From: Tricholoma matsutake
Taxonomy: Eukaryota; Basidiomycota; Agaricomycetes; Agaricales; Tricholomataceae
Direction of reading: 5' to 3'
Assembly (NCBI GenBank): GCA_026075535.2
Contig: AP026538.1
Location: forward strand, 3,906,001 to 3,970,000
Length of the DNA stretch: 64,000 bases
Shown here: positions 34,140 through 44,814 of the stretch, in pieces
How the letters are laid out: each line of letters begins with the position of its first letter
Position numbering within the stretch: position 1 is the stretch's first letter
Notes under the pieces: generated by a model
The model's database searches: none
Told to the model about the DNA's origin: nothing
What the model saw: the letters and a program-made list of their open reading frames with translations, nothing else
Program-made: the position numbers and the translations under genes

Positions 34140-35470
34140 CTACTTACATTCCAAGCCCAAGGACGGTGTCATGAGGTATAAAGGCCACATTCAAGAAGTC
34201 TCAAGAGCATATTGACACACTTTTCAAGGTGAGTTAATTAGTACCCTGGCTTGAATCTTCATAGTGATTAGTTGTGGTCAGTGCTTACACTAGTGAATTT
34301 AGTCTTAGTTCTGCAGGATCTCAATGCATGTGCATCATCATAGTTTTTTGAACCCCATATTTACAGATTCATCAACTGTCCTATGGTCTGCAAATGTCTG
34401 GAAACATGATCATGTCATTTTTTGGGCCAACTGACATGATCCTTACAGGAACACCCTGGCCATGTACATTTTGCTACTGATACCTGAACCTCCAATAACC
34501 ACTGCACTTTTGTTGCATTGACTGTGCATCCTCACCATGAAGGGCACTTCTTAACCTTCCCATGGAGGTCCCTGAGGTCTGTGATGTCCTTCATCTTTGA
34601 TCAATGCCTCTCTGATCATTTCCTCATAGTCTCACACAGGGCATTCCACAAGATGCTAGTTAACATGGCTGACATGGAAATGCTGAGCAGCTTGGCTATG
34701 ACCCTACTTGTGCCTGCTGTCAAACACACTCTTAGTTTTGCATGCCAGTTAATGGACAAGTATTACTCCAAGACAGATCTTTTGAACATGTATCATATCA
34801 CCATGGGTATTCTTCTGTCTTCATCCCACACATTATCTCTTGACTAACAGGGCAATTGTTTGCACAATGCTCCACCCTCAACTCAAGCTCAAGTACTTTC
34901 AGCAGGACAGATGGGAAAAGGACTGGATCAAAACAGCTGAAGGGATCATCAGGGATGAGTTCAGCAAGTACTTGAGAGTCTTGCTATTGGATTCCATCCC
35001 CCCAGCTGTAAATTTTTCCCCATCAATTTTCATTGTTGTCCATGTTACTTACATCTTGTCTAGCTTGAGAAAGACATCAATTTGAAGACTTTGCTGACAT
35101 CCCCATGGATGTATCAAGGAGGTAGATGAGCTCAATGAATATCTGTCATCACCCATTGAGAGAGTGTGTGACCCAATTGTGTGGTGGTGAGAACATTGCC
35201 ACACTTATCCATGGCTGTCTACAATCCCATTCAACTTCCTCAGCAAACCTGGTATATGTGATTCAACTAAAAGTCTTGTCTTGTAACCTGTTGCTGACTC
35301 TTATGTTTAGCTACCTCCACAGCTGTCAAATGTGTGTTCTCTCAGGGTCAGCAGCTCCTTTCATACACCAGAAACTGCCTCTCTGCTTTCTCCATCCAGT
35401 CCATTCTATTGTGAGATGGATCTCTTACAAGGCTTATCTCCATCACAGTCATCTGTATATCACATGTAGT
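34140..35470 (+). pseudogene. hAT transposase relic
   Basis: This transposase family cuts elements with 8-bp target duplications. Recognised pieces in order are a GHVHFATDT*TS..HCTFVALTVHPHHEG segment (34,450-34,550), LMDKYYSKTDLLNMYHITM (34,750), MLHPQLKLKYFQQDRWEKDW then IKTAEGIIRDEF (34,868-34,965), ELNEYLSSPIERVCDPIVWWW (35,125-35,190) and the dimerisation part ATSTAVKCVFSQGQQLL then SYTRNCLSAFSI (35,312-35,400). The pieces lie in different frames. An intron-like GTATTC..CTAACAG interval lies at 34,806-34,851. Positions usually Arg are Cys or Gln (VKCVFSQGQQLL, TRNCLS), as CpG decay predicts. It could be the former source of activity for the X and Y elements, but I see no matching TIRs beside it. 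Confidence 0.82.
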
Positions 35471-35473
35471 TGA

Positions 35474-35741
35474 TTCTTGATTATCACGCCTTTGTTTGCA
35501 TTATCTAGCACCTCTTGTGTCCATACCACTTTCATCTCAGTTCTCCCTCTTCTTGAGTGTCAGAAGTACATACTTCCTTCCACTTTTTTTTTGAGACAAG
35601 TGCGATTGCAGGATGATCAAGATGCTGGCTACTGCATTATCAGAGTAACCTACCCAGGAAATCACCACCTTATCACCACTGCCAACCTTATCCTTATCAT
35701 TCATTGCTTCTCCCCTACCTGCCCAAAGTGTACCTCAAGAT
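35474..35741. other. Junction between hAT relic and element E
   Basis: Continuation of the decayed hAT 3' region and unknown sequence. No credible gene. Confidence 0.4.
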
Positions 35742-36958
35742 ATGTCATTCTGCCCTCAACACCTCACATCATTGCTGCATACAGCCAGAGATCCACCTAG
35801 ATACAAACTACAAAAACAAGAAAAAAAAAGTTTTGCCCACCCTACCATCACCTCCCACCCAACACACACCGAAAACAAACTGTTTCACAAACCATCTACG
35901 CTCCACCCACTCACCACTCACAGCCACGCATGCACCCAATGCCAGATCACATCTCTGCCCAGCTCATCCAGCCACTTGTTATTGCTCATGCCCTCGCCAC
36001 CAGCCATGCACATACCCACTCCACAGTACTCCACCACCCACACACCATTCACAGAGTCCTCTGACTCAGAAATTGAACCCCAAGCCTGCACTACAATGCC
36101 CAGCATGACCTCTGAGATTCCCTATGCGCCTGCCATGGTCCAACAACAATCGTCTAGTCACACTCCAATCCTATTTGCAGGATGCATCACCATTGCAGCT
36201 ATACGTGTTTTCAAGAATGCTTGCCACCACTTCTTTCAACATAAATCTATTGCTGAGGCTGACTGCATGGAATCTATCATCTACAATTTTGAAGGATCCA
36301 AAGTTCAATCATGGGTCAACACCAATCTTGCTCGACTCACAGCCCTCACATTTTCCCAGTTCATCCTAGAATTCAAGAAGAAATTCCTCCCCCACAACTG
36401 GCAGGATGATCTTGTTGCTATCCAAATTGGAATGCAGGGTGCCAACACCTTCCTCATGTGGACTGAAGCTGTCTGTGAGGCCAACAGAGAGCTGGGTATC
36501 GCCAAGTCCACATTTCACATGGAAGAGGACAAACTGTGCACTCACTTTGTACCGAGGCTATTGCCTAGCTTGAAGCTGTCCTATGACATGCACAGCAATT
36601 ATAGTGGACCTCAATGTGTGGATCAAACATGTACACCTCCTGGATCTAGAGCTCAACAATAAGCGTGCAGAGTGGGTTAAGCTTGCAATGGAGACTGGAC
36701 AGGCACCTACCAAGACCCATGGTGGCCTTGGTGGCCAACGTCTCTGCTCCCTACAATACCACTCCCATTCCTTCTTCCTCCAATAGCAAAACAGGTACAC
36801 CTAAACTTATGCAAGCTGAATATGACCTCCTGAAAGCTCACCATGGTTGTTTCCACTGCTGCCTTTTCTATGTCAGGCATGTCTCACCAAACTGCACACT
36901 CAGACCTGACAAATGCCCAACTGCCGAGGCTGTCAAGAACTGTACACTCCACATTTGA
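35742..36958 (+). pseudogene. Gag of gypsy relic E
   Basis: The frame from about 36,091 (MPSMTSEIPYAPAM) covers a Pro/Ser/Thr-rich N-terminus, then capsid sequence (NACHHFFQHKSIAEADCMES, SWVNTNLARLTALTFSQFIL). After a frame change near 36,590 it has DLNVWIKHVHLLDLELNNKR and, near 36,840, a knuckle-like HGCFHCCLFYVRHVSPNC (pattern C-x2-C-x6-H-x4-C, Arg probably changed to Cys). It is followed by the protease-like region. Confidence 0.75.
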
Positions 36959-36989
36959 GAAGAAACAGAGCACCACAGTCATCAGTACA

Positions 36990-37916
36990 TGCATCCAAAC
37001 CTTTCACTTCCTGACTACCTCTGGTGGACTAGCTGCATTGACATGCCAGCAACCTGCACTAATTGACCATGGCTGTCCCCCAGTGCTGATTTCATCTGAT
37101 TTCATGGACCTCATGTGTCTCCCCCACTGCAAGCTTTTCAAGACTCTTTCAATCTCAGGCACTGTCATAGAAGAAGGCAAGAAATTGGACACTACTTCTG
37201 TTTTAGATGAATACTGTAAATTACATCTTCAATTGCAAGACATCTCATGGAAGTCACACATAGTAATGCAATTGTTTGCCTGAATCTCCATACTGACCTC
37301 ATTTTAGGACTTGAATTCTTAGCAAAAAATAAAATTGTGGTTGATGCTGATTTATGGACCGCTGTAGCAAAAGAATCAAACTATGACCTTCTTAACCTTT
37401 CAATTCCAGTACCACCTATTCCCAAAGTATCACCACATCAGCAAAGATGTGCAGAAGCATCAGCAATCAAGGGTGGGCAAAGAAAAACACACAAACTATG
37501 ACAATTGGTACATTGCAAGCTTATTAACTTGTTCAAAGAGAACCTGTTGTGTTTCAACTTGGATGCACATACCATGGCATCACCAGATTTCATTGCATCC
37601 ATCTGTACATGCATTGAACAACTACCAGCACAGAAGATTCTCCTCAAACTTGATGCCAAGTTCAAAGCATCATTTAAAGTCCATTTCCCTAGTGACATCC
37701 CACACACCAATGAACTCCTGAAATATGTTTACCACCATATTGAAATCAAACCATGAATCCCCATCTCAGTTGGGCATGCATACTCTTGTCCCAGGAAATA
37801 CAGGGAAAGCTGGAAAACATTGATCCAGCAACATTCTGTGGCAGGATGGATCCACCCCTCATCCTCACAATATGTGTCGCCTTCATTCATCATTCCTAAA
37901 GCTGATCTCACTGTCC
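36990..37916 (+). pseudogene. Pol of gypsy relic E, part 1 (protease, start of RT)
   Basis: The protease region has PALIDHGCPPVLIS (the catalytic DSG is changed to DHG) and later HTDLILGLEFLAKN. After acidic linker sequence the RT begins with HIEIKP*IPISVGHAYSCPR then KYRESW, IQQHSVAGWIHPSSSQYVSP and SFIIPKADLTV, where X2 interrupts it at 37,917. RHSYTCPRKY-type sequence identifies a gypsy clade distinct from A and B. TGA and frameshifts make it dead. Confidence 0.8.
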
Positions 37917-38124
37917 CTGTAATTTACCCTCCCCCACCTATTCCGATCGGAGTCCAGTTATTCTGATTGGAGTCCAGTTATTCTGGTCGGAGTCCACTTA
38001 TTCCAGTTATTCCGACCAGATTCCAGTTACTCCAGATGCTCAACTTAGAGTATATACCCTAATGGATAGTCAAATTTCAAGTCTTAAGTTGTCAAAGTGC
38101 CTACAAAATATACTTGTGCAGAGT

Positions 38125-38206
38125 AAGGATTGAACTCAAGACATCTTGATTAGAGTGATCACATGACAAACCAAACATGTGCTTAACCAGTTGAGCCACA
38201 GGAGAA
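38125..38206 (-). other. tRNA-like Pol III promoter, left end of X2
   Basis: Minus-strand TGTGGCTCAACTGGTTAAGC and GAGTTCAATCCTTAC fit A and B boxes. It points out of the element. Confidence 0.6.
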
Positions 38207-39559
38207 TTATTAGTTAGTAATATAAGGTTTATTCATGACACTCAAACTCACAACTCTAATTTTTTTCGAAGTAGTTAAGATCAAATTTTTTTAATTAACC
38301 ATATCCCTCACATTGAATGCAAGGGAGTGGGGATGATTGTGATTACATACATAAACAAAAAATTCTCCCTCTCACAAGATGCGAGAGGGAGTTTCATTCA
38401 TATACATAAAAAGCTAACCCCTTGCATTTGGCACGAGGGGGGAGGTAAAAACATGAAGAAAAAAATCCCTCCCCACATGAAGTGCAGGGGAGGGGACGTG
38501 ACCCCTCTGTGCTAGGTGTGTTGTCTGTCATTCCACCCATGATACACCCCACAAGCAGTTGCTTGTGAGGCTGGGGGTAGGTGGCTTGTCATCATTGTTG
38601 TTCCACCCATGATCCACCCCACAAGCAGTTGCTCGTGAGGCTGGGGGCAGGTGGTGCATTGTTGTCTCCTATCCCTGTGCCTGGGCACTGTTCCACCCAC
38701 GTTCCACCCCACGAGCAGTTGCTCGTGAGGCTGGGGGTGGGTGGCTTGTCATCGTTGTTGTTCCACCCGCAATCCACCCCACAAGCAGTTGCTCATGAGG
38801 CTGGGGGTGGGTGGTGTGTCATTGTTGTCTCCTGTCCCTGCACCTGGGCATTGTTCCACCCACGATCCACCCCATGAGCAGTTGCTCATGAGGCTGGGGG
38901 TGGGTGGCTTGTTGCCATTCGTTGCCATCATCCCCTGTTTGGATTTCTGTTTTTTTTTTTGGGGAGGGGGGGCTTTGGGCACGTCAGTGCGATGTGGTGC
39001 AAGTACAGAGGTTGGTGGGTGCTTACTAGGCAGGTACCCCCCTTCTGGGGTCTCCTGGCATCCCTCTGCACCCTCCTAGCCCATGTCGACAGCCTCACAT
39101 CCCATTTGAATGGGGAGGAGGGGATTGGGTGGGCATGGGCATGGGTTGTGGGTTTTTCGTCATGGCAGGTCGTCTCCAGTAGTATATAACCTAAAAAGCA
39201 ATAAAATACAATTAGTTGATTGATAAAACAAAAAGAAAAAAAAGAAAAAAAGAAAAACTTATCCATGGCCCAAATGACAGTTGCCATCATTTGGGCCCAC
39301 ATTCCATCCAGTCAGCTCGTTTGAGGGTGGTGGTGATGGTGGGAGCGGGCGTGGGAGTGCTGGTGGTGGGTGCACACACAGTGGTGGTGGTAGAGTGGAG
39401 AGGAGGAGGAGTTGACAATGGTGGTGGTGGTTGTGAGCTGGCAGTCACGTGTCACATGTGATGCAATGCATGTGGCTATGTGTATGGTTACTATGCCCTT
39501 AATTGGGTAATAAAGGTATTAAAGGGTAATAATGGTATTAAATGTAGGTAGGAATAAAG

Positions 39560-39636
39560 ACTTGGTAGATCAGTGGTTAAGTGTGTTGTTCTGTGTGTAA
39601 ACCCATGTAGACCCAAGGTTGAGTGTTCAATTCTTA
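39560..39636 (+). other. tRNA-like Pol III promoter, right end of X2
   Basis: CTTGGTAGATCAGTGGTTAA and GTGTTCAATTCTTAC fit A and B boxes. It points to the right end of X2 and matches the X1 copy. Confidence 0.62.
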
Positions 39637-39916
39637 CTGTATGTGAAACTTTTATTTGGGAAAGCACATGCATTCCAGTTATTCCAGTTAGTCCATGCAT
39701 TCTGGTTAGTCCATGCATTCCGGTTAGTCCGGTTGTGATGAGTCTGGTCAGATTCCGGGGATTCCAGGTGTAAATTGGATCCTTAGTCTGACTGGAATTG
39801 TGCTGCATAGGGAAAACTATATACAAAAAAAATTCCACCAGATTCCAGAAATTCCAGAAATTCTGGCCAGACAAACTGGAATCCAACCAGAATAGGTGGG
39901 GGAGTGTAAAGTACTC

Positions 39917-41240
39917 CACCATCCTTCCACAATTGGTGAATGACTACCAGAAACTCAACAGTGTTATGGTGCCCAACCATTATCCCCTTCCTTGTATCGA
40001 TGACATACTTGCAGACTGCTCAAAAGGCAAGATCTGGGGTAAAATTGACATGACCAACTTATTCTTTCAAAGACTCGTGCACCCTGACCATGTAAAATAC
40101 ACCATGGTGTTGACACCATTTGGACTGTGGGAGTGGGTAGTCATGCCAATGGGACTAAGAAATTCCCCTGCAACACACCAACACTGTGTTACATTAGCCT
40201 TAGGTGACCTCATAGGCAAAATTTGCCATGGATACTTGGACGACATTATCATTTGGTCATTGTCCCTAGCCAAACACAAAGAAAATGTCTCACAGGTATT
40301 AGAGGCACTTCAGACAGCACATCTGTATTGCTCACTGAAGAAATCACAATTGTTCACTACAGAGCTCGATTTTCTGGGCCACCATATCTCCAGAGGCATC
40401 AAAGGTTGAATGCATCATGAATTGGCCCACACCGACTTCCATGAAACATGTACAGCAGTTCCTTGGGATTGTGTGATACATCAGCACCTTTTTACCAAGC
40501 CTTGTGGAACATACAGCTATCCTCACACCACTCATAAAAAAGGAGTGTAACAAGAGCTTCCCAGAATGGATGTAGGAACATCAACAAGCTTTGGAGGCAA
40601 TCAAGGGCCTTGTCCTGAGCAGGGATTGCTTCACATCCATTGACCACCAGAACCCAGGCCAAAACAAAATCTTTGTCACCTGCGATGCAAGCAAACAATG
40701 CACCAGTGCCGTTCTGTCTTTGGAGAAACATGGGAGACAGCAAGACCAGTAGCATTTGAGAGCAAGCAACTTAAAGGGGCCAAGCTCCACTACCCAGTAC
40801 ATGAACAAGAGCTATTGAGTATCATGTGTGCACTTGCAAAATGGTAATCAGACCTCTTAGGGACTCACATCTACACATACACAGACCATAAAACGCTCCA
40901 AAACTTTGACTCGCGATGAGACCTATCGCTCTGACAAGTTCGGTGGATGGAATATTTATCCCAATACAAACACTCAATCACATATATTAATCGCAAGGAC
41001 AACATGGTCATGGATGCTCTATTCTACTTGCCCATCGATAGGTGTGAAGAAACCCCAGACAAAACAACCATCGCCTCCACCTTCACAATTGAGAACAACC
41101 CGAAACTGTTCACAAAGATTTGCCAAGGGTACTCGCACAACAGCAGGTGCACATCAATCCTTGATGACTTGAAACGTGGAATGATAGACTCAAAACTAGA
41201 CATCAAACTCCAAAACAGATTGTTATTTGTAGGATAATGA
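39917..41240 (+). pseudogene. Pol of gypsy relic E, part 2 (RT, RNase H)
   Basis: It continues the RT after X2: LVNDYQKLN, DILADCSKGKIWGKIDMTN, TPFGLWEWVVMPMGLRNSPA, YLDDIIIW (the catalytic DD kept) and LDFLGHHIS. The RNase H part is frameshifted but has CDASKQCTSAVL-like sequence, VHEQELLSIMCALAKW and YTDHKTLQNF. It ends in ITYINRKDNMVMDAL and an integrase-proximal stretch up to LLFVG* at 41,236, just after which the copia relic begins. Integrase is absent. Stops are mostly TGA at Arg positions (FDSR*DL). Confidence 0.83.
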
Positions 41241-41387
41241 CTAATCATACCAAAACATCTGTGTGAGCAACAGTTTGGATGTCATGTGACAACCCTGCAA
41301 GGCTCTTTGACATCTGTGGCAATACCAATGAGGTTGCAGCAAGCAACAGTGTGAGAGCTGAGTGAGTGGAATGGAGGGTGCTGAAAG

Positions 41388-42905
41388 TTGGCTGATGCAA
41401 TTAGATGGGAAGCTGGGTATCATGATGAACTAAAATCATTGAAAGAAATGGGGGTCTACAAGCTCATCCCTCACACTGAGGTTCCTCTTGGGAAATGCAT
41501 CCAAAAGGGGAAACTGATTTTTCACATTAAGTGTGATGAAGAAGGAAAAGCAGTTAGATGGAAAGTACATCTTGTCTTTAAAGGTTTCAAACAAATTTAT
41601 GGCAAGGACTACACTAAAACCACCTCATCTTCTGCACGCATGGAATCATGGAGAATCCTTTTACACATTGCAGCCTCTCTAGGTTGGGACGTGCAACAAA
41701 TCAACATGAAGACTGCTTTCTTGTATGGCCTACTACCTGAGGATGAGGTACAGTACATGCAACAGCCCATTGGATTTGAAGAGCTTGGGAAAGGTATGGC
41801 AACTTCAGCATGGCCTGTATGGTATGAAACAAAGTGGCCACATCTGGAACCAGACTCTCAATGCCCAGATGATCAAATGGGGATTTATGCACCTGGCCTG
41901 TGAGTCGTGCATTTATTACCAAAAAACTGATACTGGCATTATTATTTCAGCTGTCCATGTTGATGACTATCTCTCCATTGCTGACTCAAAGGAGGAAAAT
42001 GAACGCTTCAAAGCCCAAATGCATAAAGTTTGGATGATCTCTGAACTGGGTACTGCACAATTTATTATGGGTATTGCTATATCCTGGGACAGGATCACAT
42101 GGACCATCTCACTTTCCCAGACTGCCCTTATTGACAAAATCATCAAACAGTTTGGTCAGAGAGATGCGCACCTGGTATCAGCCCCCCTCAAACCAGGTTG
42201 TAAATTTTGTCATGTCAATCTGCAATCCACTACTCCCGAGGATTGACTACAGCTTGACAAACTACCCTACCAATCCCTTGTTGGCTGCCTACTTTATCTA
42301 GTGATTTCCACTTGGCCCAACATTTCTTATGCCATCCAACAACTTTCCCAATACCTTGACTCCTATTCCTTCAAACACTGGGGTGCAGCCATCAGGCTTG
42401 TCTGCTACCTCAAGGGGACCAGAGATCTTAAACTGCACCTTGGGGGCAATTTCCCTATTACACTTCGTGCCTGCAGTGATTCTGATTGGGCTAACTGCCT
42501 TGATACCTGTCGCAGTGTTGGGGGTTACATTTGTTCCCTTGGTTCTGGTGCTGTGTCATGGACCACACGCAAACAGAAGGTTGTCACTGCTTCCTCTTGT
42601 GAGGCAGAATATATAGCAGCATTTGAGATGGCAAAAGAGTGTATTTGGCTGCAAACCCTACTGGACTCTATTCATCATAACCAAACTACTACTACTGTAA
42701 TATCATGCGACAACACTGCAACCAAAACCCTTCCAAGGACCCCCTCCTCCACTCCCGAGTCAAACATGTGGATATCAAGTACCACTTCCTTCGTGAACAT
42801 GTCCAATCTGATGACTTGTGTCTCACATACATTAATACATGGGAGAACATTGCCAACATGTTCACAAAAGCCTTGGTTGTTAAACAATTCACTTACCTTT
42901 GAGAC
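41388..42905 (+). pseudogene. Ty1/copia pol relic: RT and RNase H
   Basis: Copia-type RT starts at WEAGYHDELKSLKEMGVYKL and includes KTTSSSARMESWRILLHIA, QQINMKTAFLYG, LYGMKQSGHIW and VHVDDYLSIA (catalytic DD kept). RNase H follows with NISYAIQQLSQYL, GAAIRLVCYLKGTRDL, ACSDSDWANC and TASSCEAEYIA. It ends near WENIANMFTKALVVKQFTYL. There are one frame change near 41,800, one TGA at 42,244 and a frame change near 42,730. The gag, protease and integrase parts upstream are missing, replaced at 41,241-41,387 by the end of element E. Confidence 0.87.
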
Positions 42906-42949
42906 ACCCTTGGATTATAATAATACAATTCCATGCGAGGAGGAGTATT

Positions 42950-43312
42950 CACGGTGAGGAGGAGTGTTGAGAGACACACCATGAATGGCGCATTACCCAA
43001 TGTGGAAGAGTTGGCTGCACCGATTGATGTGTGTGCTATTTTTAGTGCACCCCTTTGTTATGTGTGCGACAAACACACTTAGGTTACCTTTCTTATCTCT
43101 CCTCTTTGTCTGTCTCAATGCATATATATCAGTAGACAGATGGTCTACCACCTCAGTCTCTAATACAAGGACTGAGGTGAGTACGATCTCAGGTTTGACA
43201 TTATCATGTCTCGCTAACTGTACCTTAGTTTAATCTTGTTTACACTAGGTACAGTATAACCGAATATAGTCTCTAATACAAGGACTGAGTTTAATCTTGT
43301 TTACACTAGGAT
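42950..43312 (+). repeat. Polypurine tract and probable 3' LTR of the copia relic
   Basis: GAGGAGGAG precedes TGTTGAGAGACACACC at 42,965, a typical LTR start. The right border is not clear. Two copies of CTCTAATACAAGGACTGAG (43,158 and 43,273) and two of TTTAATCTTGTTTACACTAGG lie in the stretch, suggesting an internal tandem duplication. Y5 is inserted in the second copy. Confidence 0.6.
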
Positions 43313-44039
43313 TAGTGTTTAAAGGTCCAGTTCGGTCCAGTTTTTTGACCCCAAGAGGGGCAACCAGCAACTGCAACCGCAACTGGACCAACCCAGATAT
43401 GGGGCAACCGCAACCAAACTGAGTAGGACCAGTCCACATCGGTTCGGTTGCCTTCAAAAAACTGGTTAAGACTGGTCTTAGTCATCATGAGGGGTGGGTT
43501 CCTTTCCCGTGATGATATACCCTGCAAGTCATGTCACTATGAGGTGCGGGTTTCTCATTTCTGTAATAATTTTGTACATTGTGGGAAAAAAACCCGCGAG
43601 TCATGTTGCCATGAGGCACGGGTTCCTTTCCCGCAATGATATAACCCGTGAGTCAGGTCACCATGAGGTGCAGGTTTCTCATTTCTGTAATAATTTCATA
43701 TCTTTTCAGCAAATTATTACAGATATGAGCAACCCACACCTCATGGTGACATGACTCACAGGGTATGTCCTCATGGGAAAGGAACCCGTGCCTCATGGCA
43801 ACCTGACTTGCGGGTTTTTTCCCGTGATGTACACATCTTTTATGCACTGCAGAAAGACCAGTTGCAACTGATGGCAACTGGTCTTTTAACAGTTTTCAAA
43901 TATTTTCAAAATGAGGCAACTGGCAACCAGAATGACCCCAAATGTGGGCAACCACAACCGATGGTCCAATTGCATTCAGTCTGGTTCAGTTCGGTTGCAG
44001 TCATTTTTTCGGTTGCATTAACCAGACCTTTAAACACTA
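43313..44039. mobile_element. TIR element Y5, 727 bp, 8-bp TSD ACTAGGAT
   Basis: The ends TAGTGTTTAAAGGTCCAG and its inverse are flanked by ACTAGGAT at 43,305-43,312 and 44,040-44,047. The interior has inverted GGTTCCTTTCCCGTGATGA / TCATGGGAAAGGAACCCGTG segments and repeated CATGAGG..GGGTT units, so it can fold on itself. No gene. Confidence 0.9.
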
Positions 44040-44047
44040 ACTAGGAT

Positions 44048-44596
44048 CAATTGTCTATACCTTTTTGCATAGCCAAAAGCACATGTGCATGCAGCTGAAT
44101 TTGCTCAGTTTTGGAGGCATCAAGGCAGGTGATATGGGGCATCATTATCATCAAAGAATGGCTCTGAAGGAGGACAGATACCACCTGCTGAGAGGCCAGA
44201 GCAGTGGTGGTGTGCACTGCTTGAATGGTGAGGCTCATGGGATATGTGATGTTGGTGTGGGTGTTAGTGTCACAGTGTGTGTGTGTGTGTGCATCTGAAA
44301 CCTCACTTAAAGCAGTATCAGGAACTGAGCCTGTCAACAGCAATGAAAGTCCTGTCCTCATAGCAGCCAGAACAAGCAACCAGTGAGCAACCAGGGGACA
44401 ATCCTGCACAAGTGATGATTGTTGTTGTTGTTATGTGCACTGGGGCAGGCACAAGATCACTGGGAAGATCAGGTGGGTGATGTGACCAGATAGTCACAAT
44501 CATTAAAATTCTAACTGACTGCCTTAGATTTTGCCCATATGTAAGATTATGCAAAGTGAGACAAATAAATAATAAGGCAACAATTCACTTTACTAA
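44048..44596. other. Non-coding stretch with a (GT)8 microsatellite
   Basis: A GT run lies at 44,275-44,291. A 120-codon minus-strand frame (44,047-44,409) is low-complexity and overlaps the GT run, so I do not accept it as a gene. Confidence 0.5.
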
Positions 44597-44811
44597 CACA
44601 GCTGGGGCTGGCCTGTGTTTCCCATGAAAACACAGGCCTCGGAAACATGTTTTGCGACTTTGATGTGTGTTTCCTTGAGAAACACCTTATGTAAGCACCA
44701 CCAAAAAGCTGATTACATAATGGTTATCCCAAGGAAACATGGATTAGAAGTCACAAAACATGTTTCCGAGACCTGTGTTTCACATGGAAACACAGGTCAG
44801 CCCCAGCTGTG
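44597..44811. mobile_element. 215-bp MITE with 3-bp TSD TAA (PIF/Harbinger-like)
   Basis: The inverted ends are CACAGCTGGGGCTGGCCTGT and, from the right, CACAGCTGGGGCTGACCTGT, with internal inverted GAAACATG/CATGTTTC blocks. TAA is repeated at both borders (44,594-44,596 and 44,812-44,814). Size, TSD and palindromic structure fit a Tourist-type MITE. It is unlike the X, Y and Z families. Confidence 0.75.
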
Positions 44812-44814
44812 TAA

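Larger units (their letters stand above)
37917..39916 (+). mobile_element. TIR element X2 (hAT-like), 2000 bp, TSD CACTGTCC/CACCATCC
   Basis: The ends CTGTAATTTACCCTCC and, from the right, GAGTACTTTACACTCC match X1. The flanking 8-mers at 37,909-37,916 (CACTGTCC) and 39,917-39,924 (CACCATCC) differ as TG against CA, which is what one CG would give after decay in both directions. Removing the element joins KADLTV to LPQLVNDYQKLN in the RT of element E. Inside are a minus-strand tRNA-like block (38,125-38,206), stem-loops (38,290-38,505), six TGAGCA palindromic units (38,545-38,890), the intron-like block and GGGCCCAAA palindrome (39,180-39,298), a GGTGGTGG minisatellite and a plus-strand tRNA-like block (39,560-39,636). 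Confidence 0.88.

Noticed and set aside
36990..37283. Independent host genes in the 35.7-37.9 kb frames
   Set aside because: The pieces line up as gag, protease and RT of a gypsy element that continues after X2.
38520..38900. CRISPR-like array from the regularly repeated TGAGCA palindromes
   Set aside because: The spacers are themselves repeats of each other, units are imperfect, and the context is a eukaryotic TIR element.
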